The notes beneath the pieces were generated by a model. It had not been told where the DNA came from. It saw only the letters and a list, made by a program, of their open reading frames with translations, and searched no databases. 64,000 nucleotides of DNA from CAAGNP01 sp045595965. Its GTDB lineage: Bacteria > Bacteroidota > Bacteroidia > Bacteroidales > UBA932. Shown one piece after another: positions 51,972 through 61,616 of the stretch. How positions within the stretch are numbered: position 1 is the first letter of the stretch; every line of letters starts with the position of its first letter. Where the stretch lies: positions 1-64,000 of the forward strand of contig JAZOBN010000001.1 in NCBI GenBank assembly GCA_045595965.1. Direction: 5' to 3'. The position numbers and the translations under genes were made by a program.

Positions 51972-54875
51972 TTAGTATCCGAAAATCTCTGCTGTAGAGA
52001 CCTTCTTGATGGTTCCGTACTTCTTGAGAGATTTGAGATCAAGGTCTTTAGCATCACCAAGGATTGCTATAGAGTATGTTCTCCCCTTAACCCATTCCTG
52101 CTGGAATTTAACGATATCCTCCATGGTGTAGCCCTGCACCTTCTCAAATATATCACGGTTGATATCGTAGTCAAGACCAAGTTCGCGCATTCTGATGTAT
52201 CTGCTCAAAACATCAGATTTTACAACTCTGGTTGTTCTGATATTTGCCAGAAGTGACTCTTTGGCGATGTCAAATGCATTTTGTGACTGAGGCATCTGGT
52301 TGATAATCTCGTCGAATGCTTCAAGGGCATCAATCATCTTGTCGTTCTGGGTAGCAATAAACATATTGTAGTTATATGTTTTCCCTTGTTTGCTTGGTGA
52401 TGAAAGTGCTGCACCTGCAGAGTATGCAAGGCCTCTTGCCTCTCTCATTTCCTGGAATACGATAGCATTCATGCCACCTCCGAAATATGAGTTATAAAGT
52501 GCGATGATAGGTGCATTTTTGGCATTGTAAACCTCACCTCTGTTGGAGTAACCGGCAAGATAGATCTGTTTTGCATCGTAAGGGGCAATGATAACCTCGT
52601 TTTTGGTGATCTCTCTCTCTTTGAATGACTCATTCTTGACGATAGGGGTAAGTGTTGCAGGGGTGTTGTGCACTTCGTTAATAGTGGCAACAATCTCCTC
52701 CTGGCTCATAGGTCCATAGTAGAGGACTTCATGTTCAAATGAGTTCAATGAGTGAATTCTATCGAGAAGATCCTGATCTTTCAACGATTTGATCTCGTTG
52801 TTGGAGAGGACATTGGTTGCAGGAGATTTGGGACCATAAACGTTGTATGTTCTCAGTTGTGAGAAGTTGGCGTTCTGGTTGAGTTTGTTGTTCTGACGCC
52901 TCTTGAGCATGTCTGCTTTAAGTCCTTGCAATGCAGCAGGGTTTGCTTGAGCATCAGCGATAAGTGATTCAACAAGGGCAACAGCCTCTTTCATGTTCTC
53001 TCCAAGGCCTGAAACTGCAATCTGTGTCTTTTCTGCAGAGGCATATACGCTGTACTGGCAAGCGAGTCCATAGAATGCAGTCTTGATCTGCTCAGGAGTC
53101 ATCTTGCTGGTTCCGAGATAGTCAAGATATTGGGTTGCTGTCCCAAGATATTTGTCCTCGTTGTTCCCTCTGTCAAAAGAGTAGATCAAGGTGAAGATAT
53201 CGTTGGTGGTGTTCTGTTTGTAGAGAACAGGGATGTCGCTCTTGGCTTTGAGGATAGACATATCTTTCTGGAAATCTACAAATACAGGCTCGATAGGTGA
53301 CACTGCAGATGCCTGGATTTCACGAAGGAATGCACTTGATGTGTCTCTGTTCATGAAGATAGGGGTGATTGCAGGTTTGGCAATCTTCAGCTCGTTAGGA
53401 TCCTTTTTCTGAATTTTGTTGATGACAGCGTAGTTGTTGCCGAAGTATTGGTTTGCATAGGCAACGACATCCTCTTTTGTGATTTTTGAGATATTCTCCA
53501 CCTGGTTGATGAATCTCTCCCATGGAACTTCGTTGATGAAGCAGGTTACAAAAGAATCTGTACGTCCATAGCTCCCCTCAAGGTATTGGAGCTGGCTGAG
53601 TTTGTAGTTGTTTACGATTGCTTTGAGGATTGCCTCATCAAAATTCCCTTTTTTAAGGTTTTCTACCTCGGCAAGGAGGATCTCTTTCACCTCTTCAAGC
53701 GATTGTCCCTGTTTTGGACGGGCCTGGATAAGGAATACAGAGTAGTCAGCCTGTGCATAGTTGCCTCCGAATGCACTGAGAACTTTTTGTTGCTGGTTGA
53801 CATTAAGGTCGATAAGACCAGCCTGTCCGTTGTTCATTATCTGGCCGATAACATCAAGCATCTCGCTGCTTGGATCTTTGATTCCAGGGAATCTCCATGC
53901 AACTGTCACACTTGGTGATTCTAGACCGTAAACCTCTCTGATGATAGGTTCATTGATAGGCTCTTCTGGCTTGAATTCCATCTTTTTGAGGTTTGGATTG
54001 GGCTTCAATCCTCCGAAGTACTGGTCAATGATCCTGATGGTTTTGTCCGGATCGAAATCACCTGACATACAGATGGCGATGTTATTTGGAACATACCACT
54101 CTTTGTAGTAGTTCTTGATATTGGTGATAGATGGGTTTTTCAAGTGTTGTTGTGTACCAAGTACGGTTTGTGTACCATATGGGTGATTCTTGAAAAGAGC
54201 AGAGAACATCTGTTCGTAGATTTTGCGTGAATCCTGGGTGAGTGACATGTTCTTCTCCTCGTAAACGGTTTCGAGTTCTGTATGGAAACCGCGGATTACG
54301 TTGTGGGCAAAACGGTCTGCCTGGATTTTTGCCCAATTTTCAATCTGGTTTGACGGAATGTTCTCGGTGTAGACTGTCATGTCGTAACCGGTGTATGCGT
54401 TGGTGCCGTCTGCCCCGATGGCTGCCATAAGTTTGTCATATTCGTTTGGAATGGCATATTTTGATGCCTCGTATGACAAAGAGTCAATGACTTTGTAGAT
54501 TGCTGTTCTCTCCGCTTCATCGGTAGTCTTGCGATAAATCTCAAATTGTGCCTCGATTGCGTCGAGAAGGGGTTTTTCCAACTCATAGTTTTGTGTACCA
54601 AAAGACTCTGTTCCCTTGAACATCAGGTGCTCGAAGTAGTGTGCAAGACCTGTTGTCTCGTGAGGGTCATTTTTACCACCCACTTTGACTGCAATATGTG
54701 CATCAATTCTTGGCTCATCTTTTGTAACACTCATATATACCTTAAGACCGTTGTCAAGGGTATAAATACGTGTTTGGGTAGGGTCGTTTTCCACAGTCTC
54801 ATATTTGTATTGGCTGCAGGATGCCATAAGGATGGCAACAAGGGCAATTAGCCCGAATTTTATGGAACGATTCAT
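51972..54875 (-). CDS. M16 family (pitrilysin-like) zinc peptidase lipoprotein
   Basis: 967 residues. Lipobox LMASC (Cys20), so membrane-anchored in the envelope. The inverted zinc motif HYFEH (79-83; His79, Glu82, His83) and the distal acidic motif ETVYEEKN near 202-209 mark an active N-terminal M16 domain; the rest holds the further M16 domains of the clam-shell fold, the last without a zinc motif. Such enzymes degrade peptides of limited size. Transcribed from the -7 box at 54901-54908. The ferredoxin gene follows but has its own promoter. Confidence 0.9.
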   Translation of the reverse strand: MNRSIKFGLIALVAILMASCSQYKYETVENDPTQTRIYTLDNGLKVYMSVTKDEPRIDAHIAVKVGGKNDPHETTGLAHYFEHLMFKGTESFGTQNYELEKPLLDAIEAQFEIYRKTTDEAERTAIYKVIDSLSYEASKYAIPNEYDKLMAAIGADGTNAYTGYDMTVYTENIPSNQIENWAKIQADRFAHNVIRGFHTELETVYEEKNMSLTQDSRKIYEQMFSALFKNHPYGTQTVLGTQQHLKNPSITNIKNYYKEWYVPNNIAICMSGDFDPDKTIRIIDQYFGGLKPNPNLKKMEFKPEEPINEPIIREVYGLESPSVTVAWRFPGIKDPSSEMLDVIGQIMNNGQAGLIDLNVNQQQKVLSAFGGNYAQADYSVFLIQARPKQGQSLEEVKEILLAEVENLKKGNFDEAILKAIVNNYKLSQLQYLEGSYGRTDSFVTCFINEVPWERFINQVENISKITKEDVVAYANQYFGNNYAVINKIQKKDPNELKIAKPAITPIFMNRDTSSAFLREIQASAVSPIEPVFVDFQKDMSILKAKSDIPVLYKQNTTNDIFTLIYSFDRGNNEDKYLGTATQYLDYLGTSKMTPEQIKTAFYGLACQYSVYASAEKTQIAVSGLGENMKEAVALVESLIADAQANPAALQGLKADMLKRRQNNKLNQNANFSQLRTYNVYGPKSPATNVLSNNEIKSLKDQDLLDRIHSLNSFEHEVLYYGPMSQEEIVATINEVHNTPATLTPIVKNESFKEREITKNEVIIAPYDAKQIYLAGYSNRGEVYNAKNAPIIALYNSYFGGGMNAIVFQEMREARGLAYSAGAALSSPSKQGKTYNYNMFIATQNDKMIDALEAFDEIINQMPQSQNAFDIAKESLLANIRTTRVVKSDVLSRYIRMRELGLDYDINRDIFEKVQGYTMEDIVKFQQEWVKGRTYSIAILGDAKDLDLKSLKKYGTIKKVSTAEIFGY

Positions 54876-54900
54876 ACTTATATGTGTAATTAATTTTAGA

Positions 54901-54908
54901 CAAAAGTA
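54901..54908 (-). promoter_or_regulatory. -7 box of the M16 peptidase gene
   Basis: Minus-strand TACTTTTG matches TAnnTTTG, 26 bases before the start codon at 54875. The divergent promoter of the DUF1573 gene begins 12 bases away. Confidence 0.55.
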
Positions 54909-54919
54909 GCACTTTTAGT

Positions 54920-54927
54920 TATATTTG
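54920..54927 (+). promoter_or_regulatory. -7 box of the DUF1573 gene run
   Basis: TATATTTG matches TAnnTTTG. With a start near 54934 the leader would be about 5 bases, so the mRNA would be nearly leaderless for the ATG at 54939. Confidence 0.5.
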
Positions 54928-54938
54928 CAGAAATTTTG

Positions 54939-56057
54939 ATGAATAGGATGAGAGGATTGAGAAAAATGTTGGATCGCACCCTTTGGATTCTCTCCATGGT
55001 GATGTTTGTTTTTACCCAGGAGATGGTGGGACAGAACAAATTTGACGGGGTGGTTTCTTTTGACAAGACTATCCACGATTTCGGAGATATACTCATTTCT
55101 GACGGAGAGCAGAGGTGTGTTTTCATTTTAACGAATATAAGTGACGAACCTGTTGTTATTCATAGGGTTATATCATCTTGTGGCTGTACCGAGCCTGAGT
55201 GGACAAAATCGCCAGTCCGTCCGGGGGAGAAAGGGAAGATAGAGATTACTTTCAAAAATGATCAGGGTCCATATCCTTTTGATAAGGCAATCACAGTATA
55301 TGTGACAAATGTCTCTAAACCTATATCATTGAGAATAAGGGGTGTTGCCCATGAGAAAAAGAAGACTTTGCAGGAGATGTTTCCTGAAAGATTCGGTGCT
55401 GTGGGGTTGAAAAACGCCACTTTGAGCATAGGGCAGATAGAACAGGGTGAGATGAGAGTTGAAAAGGTGGAGATTGCCAACTTATCACGCAAGAGTGTGG
55501 AGGTCTCTTTCTCAAAGGTTACACCGGGAGCTCAATTCTCAGTATCTCCGTCAGTTATCCCTCCGCAAGGGAAAGCAACATTGACCTACAGTGTCGATAC
55601 AAAAAATACAGGCGAAAAATTGTGGGGGAACAACACTTTTGGTGCCGATGTAGTGATTGACGGTAAGTCCACAGGGAAAAGGGTTGAGATTGAAGGGTTG
55701 ATAAAGGAGAATTTTTCCGGATATAGCCAGGAACAGAAGAGGACAGGTCCGCTGCCACAGTTTGTCTCCTCCTCTGCATCAATCGGGGATTGTAATGGAA
55801 AAGAGATTAAGAAAGTGAAATTCACCTTTACAAATGTGGGTAAAGGGGAGTTCAGAATTTATAAGATGGATTCATCGGAAAAAGGGTGTTCATTCTCATA
55901 TCCGGAGGTTACAGCGGGTGGAAAAAAGGGGGAGATTGAGGTGAAAGTGGACACTTCGAAAGGGTCAGGAGAGATGCTATATATCATCTCTGTCATCACC
56001 AATTCCCCTACAAGACCGATAATCAATCTGTTCATTACGGGAAACATAGAAAAATAA
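54939..56057 (+). CDS. DUF1573 domain exported protein
   Basis: 372 residues from the ATG at 54939 (a TTG directly before it is the alternative). Hydrophobic signal segment about 12-32. Residues about 35-130 carry a DUF1573 Ig-like domain: FDKTIHDFGDI, then FILTNISDEPVVIHRVISSCGCTEPEW and RPGEKGKIEITF. Further similar Ig-like units follow to the end (IGQIEQGEMRVEKVEIANLS, FTNVGKGEFRIYKMDSSEKGCSF). The family is common in Bacteroidota envelopes; its function is unknown. The meaB gene begins 6 bases downstream. Confidence 0.85.
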   Translation: MNRMRGLRKMLDRTLWILSMVMFVFTQEMVGQNKFDGVVSFDKTIHDFGDILISDGEQRCVFILTNISDEPVVIHRVISSCGCTEPEWTKSPVRPGEKGKIEITFKNDQGPYPFDKAITVYVTNVSKPISLRIRGVAHEKKKTLQEMFPERFGAVGLKNATLSIGQIEQGEMRVEKVEIANLSRKSVEVSFSKVTPGAQFSVSPSVIPPQGKATLTYSVDTKNTGEKLWGNNTFGADVVIDGKSTGKRVEIEGLIKENFSGYSQEQKRTGPLPQFVSSSASIGDCNGKEIKKVKFTFTNVGKGEFRIYKMDSSEKGCSFSYPEVTAGGKKGEIEVKVDTSKGSGEMLYIISVITNSPTRPIINLFITGNIEK

Positions 56058-56063
56058 ATTATA

Positions 56064-57200
56064 ATGTCAGACCTAAAGCATCAAGGGGACTTTTTCCCCG
56101 AATACAAAAATGAAGAGACAGCATTGGTGGTAAATGATGGTGTAAACCAACCACCTGTGGTAAATCCATATATCAAGAATTTTTTCAAGAACAAGAAGAA
56201 AGCTACCTTGACCGTAGATGAATATATGGAGGGGATCACCTCGGGGGATACTGTAATTTTGAGTAAGGCTATTACATTGATTGAGAGCTCTTTGCCGGAA
56301 CATAAAACTATGGCGAGGGAGCTCATCATGAGATGCCAGGAACTCTCATCTGCCAATAAGTCGATGAGGATCGGTATTACCGGTGTCCCGGGTGCCGGTA
56401 AAAGTACATTTATCGAAGCCTTCGGGGGACTTGTTACCTCCAAAGGGCACAAACTTGCAGTTTTGGCAATTGACCCAAGCAGCGAGAAGAGCAAAGGGAG
56501 TATACTCGGGGACAAGACAAGGATGGAGACACTTTGTAACGATCCCAAAGCATTTATCCGTCCCAGTCCAAGTGCCGGTTCGTTGGGCGGTGTGGCACGC
56601 AAGACCAGAGAGACAGTTCTGTTGTGCGAGACAGCGGGTTACGATGTTATCTTTATCGAAACGGTAGGGGTAGGACAGTCCGAAATTGCGGTTCACTCGA
56701 TGAGTGACTTCTTCCTGCTTCTGATGCTCTCCGGTGCCGGTGATGATTTGCAGGGGATCAAGAGGGGAATTATGGAGATGTCAGATCTTATTGCCATTAC
56801 CAAGGCAGACGGCAACAATGTCGATAAAGCAAATATGGCAAGGGCTCTGTATGCAAATGCCCTTCATCTTTTCCCACCTACAGAATCTGGCTGGGTTCCT
56901 ACTGCAATGACTTCATCTTCACTTGAAAAGAGAGGTCTTGAGGAGATCCTTGCCAAGATTGAGGAGTATTTTGACCTTGTAAGGGAGAATGGTTTCTATG
57001 AGAGGAAAAGGAGAGAGCAGGCCCGTTTCTGGATGTATGAAAGTATCAATGAGTCTTTGAAAGAGATGTTTTATGAAAATCCCGCGATAGAAAAGATCCT
57101 CCCAGAATATGAATCGAGTGTTCTTGATGGGAAGATGGACTCTTTTGCTGCGGCGGGAGAACTTATTCAGAGATATAACGAAAGAGATAGCAGGTTGTAA
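56064..57200 (+). CDS. meaB: Methylmalonyl-CoA mutase-associated GTPase MeaB
   Basis: 378 residues. G3E-type GTPase that protects and reloads the B12-dependent methylmalonyl-CoA mutase. GITGVPGAGKST (Walker A, 107-114), LAIDPSSEKSKGSILGDKTRM, FIETVGVGQSE (switch region) and ITKADGNN (base recognition) are present. The N-terminal 50 residues before the conserved part are longer than in many homologues. The mutase genes are not in the window, so they must lie elsewhere; the gene shares a tight run with the DUF1573 and metal-transporter genes (gaps of 6 and 2 bases). Confidence 0.92.
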   Translation: MSDLKHQGDFFPEYKNEETALVVNDGVNQPPVVNPYIKNFFKNKKKATLTVDEYMEGITSGDTVILSKAITLIESSLPEHKTMARELIMRCQELSSANKSMRIGITGVPGAGKSTFIEAFGGLVTSKGHKLAVLAIDPSSEKSKGSILGDKTRMETLCNDPKAFIRPSPSAGSLGGVARKTRETVLLCETAGYDVIFIETVGVGQSEIAVHSMSDFFLLLMLSGAGDDLQGIKRGIMEMSDLIAITKADGNNVDKANMARALYANALHLFPPTESGWVPTAMTSSSLEKRGLEEILAKIEEYFDLVRENGFYERKRREQARFWMYESINESLKEMFYENPAIEKILPEYESSVLDGKMDSFAAAGELIQRYNERDSRL

Positions 57201-57202
57201 AG

Positions 57203-58294
57203 ATGTTCAATTGGGAACTTTTGTTTGATGTGTTGAGAAATGCCCTCCTTGTTACGGGATTGGTAATGGTGATGATGATGACCATTGAGTATATCAATGT
57301 CCAGTCTGCCGGGAGGTGGTTTGCATCACTCTCCAGATCAAAAGTGAAGCAGGTCCTTGTAGGATCCTTTTTGGGGACAATTCCCGGGTGTGTAGGTGGT
57401 TTTGCAGCAGTTTCTCTCTACTCTCACGGTCTTATCAGCATTGGAGCCCTTGTGGCGGCGATGATAGCCTCCTCAGGTGATGAAGCATTTGTTATGCTGG
57501 CGATGATTCCGGACAAAGCTTTGCTGTTGTTCGGTTTGTTGTTTGTATTTGCATTCGTTTGTGGTCTGCTTGTGGACTCTCTTTACAAGGGTAAAGTAGA
57601 TTTGAGGTGTGAACAGGAGTTTGAAGTGCATCATGGAGCAGACAACAGACTCGATTTCTCTTCTGTCAGACATCCGTCAAAAGAGAAGATACTGATCACT
57701 CTGGCTTTGGTGGTTTTTGCTGTTGCAATCTTTTCAGGGGTACTGGAACATGACCATGCGGCACATATCCACACTCATGAGTGTAGCCATGAGGGGCACC
57801 ATCATCACGAAGGTGGATTGAATCTCCTGGATGAGAGGTGGATGAATATCCTGTTCGGATGTGTAAGTCTGGTGATTGCTTTCTTGACTGCAGTCTCAAA
57901 CGAGCATTTCGTGAAAGATCATATTCTGGGACATGTAATCAGGAAACATTGTCTCTCCATTTTCCTCTGGACCCTCGGTGCTTTGGCTGTGATACAGTTC
58001 GGTTTGCAGTATCTTGATATTGAACATTGGATAAAGGACAATGCCTTCTATATGATTATACTTGCCGCATTGATTGGGCTTATCCCCGAATCGGGGCCAC
58101 ATTTACTCTTTGTGACACTCTTTGCAAGTGGTGTAGTCCCTTTTTCTGTCCTCTTTGCAAGTTCCATTTCACAGGATGGACACACTGCACTCCCTTTGCT
58201 TGCATCTGACAGGAAGAGCTTTCTGGTAACAAAACTTATCAATATGACCATAGCGATAATTGCAGGGGGAATTCTGTTGCTTTTCGGGTTATAG
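57203..58294 (+). CDS. Putative manganese/heavy-metal transporter (10-TM, PF11449 type)
   Basis: 363 residues with about nine to ten hydrophobic segments. Two internally similar halves: GTIPGCVGGFAAVSLYSHGLIS and SSGDEAFVMLAMIP in the first, GLIPESGPHLLFVTLFASGVVPFS with SISQDGHTALPLLA in the second, as in the putative manganese exporter family. A His-rich cytoplasmic or periplasmic loop (about 181-205, with clusters HDHAAHIHTH and HHHH) separates them and probably senses or buffers metal. The gene starts 2 bases after meaB. Metal identity is not shown. Confidence 0.8.
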   Translation: MFNWELLFDVLRNALLVTGLVMVMMMTIEYINVQSAGRWFASLSRSKVKQVLVGSFLGTIPGCVGGFAAVSLYSHGLISIGALVAAMIASSGDEAFVMLAMIPDKALLLFGLLFVFAFVCGLLVDSLYKGKVDLRCEQEFEVHHGADNRLDFSSVRHPSKEKILITLALVVFAVAIFSGVLEHDHAAHIHTHECSHEGHHHHEGGLNLLDERWMNILFGCVSLVIAFLTAVSNEHFVKDHILGHVIRKHCLSIFLWTLGALAVIQFGLQYLDIEHWIKDNAFYMIILAALIGLIPESGPHLLFVTLFASGVVPFSVLFASSISQDGHTALPLLASDRKSFLVTKLINMTIAIIAGGILLLFGL

Positions 58295-58304
58295 ATAAAA
58301 TTTA

Positions 58305-58312
58305 TATATTTG
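58305..58312 (+). promoter_or_regulatory. -7 box of secA
   Basis: TATATTTG matches TAnnTTTG, 22 bases before the secA start codon. It lies in the 40-base gap after the transporter gene. Confidence 0.55.
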
Positions 58313-58334
58313 TAGTTTATTATAAATTAACATA

Positions 58335-61300
58335 ATGGCGTCATTCAATAAATTATTGCAGAAGATTTTCGGCTCTAAGGCCGACAGGGATATGAAAGCA
58401 ATCAAACCTATCTTGGATAAGGTTCTTGCTGCATATGCCAGAATAGATACCTTGTCTCATGACGAATTGAGGGAGGAGACAGAGAAAATAAAAAGGACAA
58501 TCGCAGAAAGAATAGCTAAAGACGAGGCAAGGAAGAGAGAGCTCAGAGGGCAACTTGAAGATGTTGAGATTGCACCTGAAAAGAAGGAGGCTTTGGCTAC
58601 TGAGGTTGATAAGCTGAACAAAAAAATCGATGAAGATATAGAGACAGTGCTGGCAGAGGTCCTTCCAGAGGCTTTTGCCATTATGAAATCTACAGCAAGA
58701 AGGTTCAAGGAGAATTCTGAAATTAGGGTTAAAGCAACAGATTTCGACAGGGACCTGAGTACATCAAAAGATTTTGTAACTATCGAAGGTGATCAGGCAG
58801 TGTGGAAAAACACTTGGCTTGCCGGTGGTAACCCTGTTGTATGGGATATGGTCCATTATGATGTCCAGCTTATCGGCGGTATCGTATTGCATCAGGGTAA
58901 GATTGCAGAGATGGCTACCGGTGAAGGTAAAACCCTTGTTGCAACACTCCCTGTTTTCCTGAATGCCCTTGCAGGTAAAGGTGTTCACGTGGTGACAGTC
59001 AACGATTACCTTTCAAAACGTGACTCCGAGTGGATGGGGCCTTTATATATGTTCCATGGCCTGAGTGTAGACTGCATCGACAAACACCAGCCCAACTCTG
59101 AGGCCCGTAAAAAAGCTTACCGCTCATCTATCACTTTCGGTACCAACAATGAGTTCGGTTTTGACTATTTGAGGGACAATATGGCAATCGATCCCCAGGA
59201 TCTTGTCCAGAAGAAGCACCATTATGCAATTGTCGATGAGGTTGACTCTGTGCTGATCGACGATGCGAGAACACCCCTTATCATATCAGGTCCGGTACCA
59301 AAAGGGGATGACCAGCAGTTTATGACCTACAAACCTTATGTGGAGAGGATCTATTCTGCTCAAAAGCAATTGGTGAGCAAGCTTCTTGTGGAGGCAAAGA
59401 AACTTATCGCAGAGGGGAACGAGGCTGAAGGTGGAAAATTGCTTTTCCGTGCACATAAAGGTCTCCCCAAATATAATCCTTTGATCAAATATCTCTCTGA
59501 ACCCGGCGTGAAGCAGATTCTCAACAAGACTGAGAATTTCTACATGCAGGACAACAACAAGCAGATGCATCTTATTACAGATGACCTCTATTTTGTTATT
59601 GAAGAGCAGCATAAAAGTATTGAAATGACCGACAAGGGGCATGACCTGATTTCAGGTTCCCTTGAGGAGGGTAAATTCTTCGTGTTGCCCGATATCGGTT
59701 CTGAAATAGCTGATCTTGAGAAATTGGGACTTTCTCCTGAAGAGAAACAGGAGAGAAAGGATAAACTTCTTGCTGACTACGCACTTAAATCTGAGAGGGT
59801 ACATACTGTAAATCAGTTATTGAAGGCCTACGCTTTGTTTGAGAAGGATGTTGAATATGTCGTAATGGACAATAAAATCAAGATTGTAGATGAACAGACA
59901 GGACGTATCCTTGAGGGGAGAAGATACTCCGACGGATTGCATCAGGCAATTGAGGCAAAGGAGAGTGTAAAGGTTGAGGCTGCAACACAGACATTCGCGA
60001 CCATTACCCTGCAGAACTACTTCAGAATGTACCACAAACTTGCCGGTATGACCGGTACTGCGGAGACTGAAGCTGGTGAGTTCTGGTCTATCTATAAACT
60101 TGATGTAGTTGTTATCCCTACCAACAGACCTGTATTGAGAGTTGACGAAGAGGATAATATCTATAAGACCAAAAAAGAGAAATATAATGCTGTAATCCAG
60201 AAGATTGAGACACTGACAAGTCAGGGAAGGCCTGTCCTTGTGGGTACAACCTCTGTAGAAATTTCGGAGTTGTTGAGCAGGATGTTGAAACTTCGCGGTA
60301 TCAAACACAATGTCCTTAACGCCAAGCAACACGCCCGTGAGGCAGAAATCGTCCTCAATGCAGGACAACCTGGTGCCGTTACCATTGCTACCAATATGGC
60401 AGGTCGTGGTACCGATATCAAGCTGGGACAAGGTGTTAAGGAGAAAGGGGGTCTTGCCATCATCGGTACAGAGAGGCACGACAGCCGACGCGTGGACAGA
60501 CAGTTGCGCGGTCGTGCAGGTCGTCAGGGTGACCCTGGTTCATCATCTTTCTATGTATCTCTTGAAGATGATTTGATGCGTATCTTCGGTTCGGAGAGAA
60601 TAGCTTCAGTAGTAGATAAAATGGGACTTGCAGAGGGTGAAGTATTGCAGCACTCTATGTTGTCAAGTGGTATCGAAAGGGCACAGAAGAAAGTTGAAGA
60701 GAACAATTTCGGAACACGTAAACGTTTGTTGGAATATGATGATGTGATGAACTCTCAGAGGGAGGTTATCTACAATAAACGTCGCAATGCCCTTTATGGA
60801 GAGAGGATAGATGTCGATATTCTTAATATGATGAGCGACTATTGTGAGATTCTCGGAGAATTGTCACAGGATATGGAGTATCAGGATTTTGTAGACGAGG
60901 TTATCAAGAGCCTTTCTGTCGATCCGGCTATCGATGAAAACTTCTACAAAAATGGATCGGAACAGCAGATTGCAGACAAACTCTATACAAAAGTGCGTGA
61001 GGAGTATGGCCGTCGCACCGAAATTATGGTGAAACAGGCCTGGCCAATCATAGAAAGAATTTATCAGACCCAAGGGGCAAGATATGAGAATGTTGTTGTC
61101 CCTGTGAGTGATGGTACCAAGATTATGCAGGTGCTTCTCAATCTCAAGAAAGCATACGACAGCAAAGGAAAAGAGCTTATCAGAACAGTAAACAAGACTG
61201 TAACTCTGATGATGATCGATGAGTACTGGAAAGAGCATCTTCGTGAAATGGATGATTTGAAACAATCTGTACAGAATGCTACATACGAACAGAAAGATCC

Positions 61301-61616
61301 ACTTTTGATCTACAAGTTCGAAAGTTTCAATCTCTTCAAGAAAGTATTGGAAAACATCAGCAAAGATGTCCTCTCTTTCTTGTTGAGATCCCACATCCCT
61401 TTAAGGCCAAATCAGGAGGAGGCATCTTTGAATGAGGGGCACAGAAGACGCTCAGATATGTCCAACCTGCAGACCTCAAGACAGGATCTGGCAACTAACG
61501 CCGGGGAACCGAAGAGCAATGCCCCTATAAGGGTGGAGAAGAAAGTTGGAAGAAATGATCCTTGTCCTTGTGGCTCGGGTAAAAAATACAAGAACTGCCA
61601 TGGAAAAGAAGTTTAA
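58335..61616 (+). CDS. secA: Protein translocase ATPase SecA
   Basis: 1093 residues, about 190 longer than E. coli SecA. Drives unfolded preproteins through SecYEG. Walker A in MATGEGKTL (about 191-199), DEVDSVLIDDARTPL (Walker B and signature), and GRGTDIKLG with RQLRGRAGRQGDPG in the second motor domain. A charged, probably coiled insertion (about 50-100, Lys/Glu-rich) near the N-terminus accounts for part of the extra length. The C-terminus ends with a zinc-binding tail, CPCGSGKKYKNCHG, that binds SecB and phospholipids. The last 17 bases overlap the start of lpdA. Confidence 0.96.
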   Translation: MASFNKLLQKIFGSKADRDMKAIKPILDKVLAAYARIDTLSHDELREETEKIKRTIAERIAKDEARKRELRGQLEDVEIAPEKKEALATEVDKLNKKIDEDIETVLAEVLPEAFAIMKSTARRFKENSEIRVKATDFDRDLSTSKDFVTIEGDQAVWKNTWLAGGNPVVWDMVHYDVQLIGGIVLHQGKIAEMATGEGKTLVATLPVFLNALAGKGVHVVTVNDYLSKRDSEWMGPLYMFHGLSVDCIDKHQPNSEARKKAYRSSITFGTNNEFGFDYLRDNMAIDPQDLVQKKHHYAIVDEVDSVLIDDARTPLIISGPVPKGDDQQFMTYKPYVERIYSAQKQLVSKLLVEAKKLIAEGNEAEGGKLLFRAHKGLPKYNPLIKYLSEPGVKQILNKTENFYMQDNNKQMHLITDDLYFVIEEQHKSIEMTDKGHDLISGSLEEGKFFVLPDIGSEIADLEKLGLSPEEKQERKDKLLADYALKSERVHTVNQLLKAYALFEKDVEYVVMDNKIKIVDEQTGRILEGRRYSDGLHQAIEAKESVKVEAATQTFATITLQNYFRMYHKLAGMTGTAETEAGEFWSIYKLDVVVIPTNRPVLRVDEEDNIYKTKKEKYNAVIQKIETLTSQGRPVLVGTTSVEISELLSRMLKLRGIKHNVLNAKQHAREAEIVLNAGQPGAVTIATNMAGRGTDIKLGQGVKEKGGLAIIGTERHDSRRVDRQLRGRAGRQGDPGSSSFYVSLEDDLMRIFGSERIASVVDKMGLAEGEVLQHSMLSSGIERAQKKVEENNFGTRKRLLEYDDVMNSQREVIYNKRRNALYGERIDVDILNMMSDYCEILGELSQDMEYQDFVDEVIKSLSVDPAIDENFYKNGSEQQIADKLYTKVREEYGRRTEIMVKQAWPIIERIYQTQGARYENVVVPVSDGTKIMQVLLNLKKAYDSKGKELIRTVNKTVTLMMIDEYWKEHLREMDDLKQSVQNATYEQKDPLLIYKFESFNLFKKVLENISKDVLSFLLRSHIPLRPNQEEASLNEGHRRRSDMSNLQTSRQDLATNAGEPKSNAPIRVEKKVGRNDPCPCGSGKKYKNCHGKEV

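Noticed and set aside
56064..57200. meaB without its mutase genes as a sign of gene loss.
   Set aside because: The mutase subunits are often encoded elsewhere; a 64-kb window cannot show absence.
61546..61599. Upstream start of lpdA at 61546.
   Set aside because: It adds 18 residues foreign to the family ahead of the FAD-binding start and deepens the overlap with secA.
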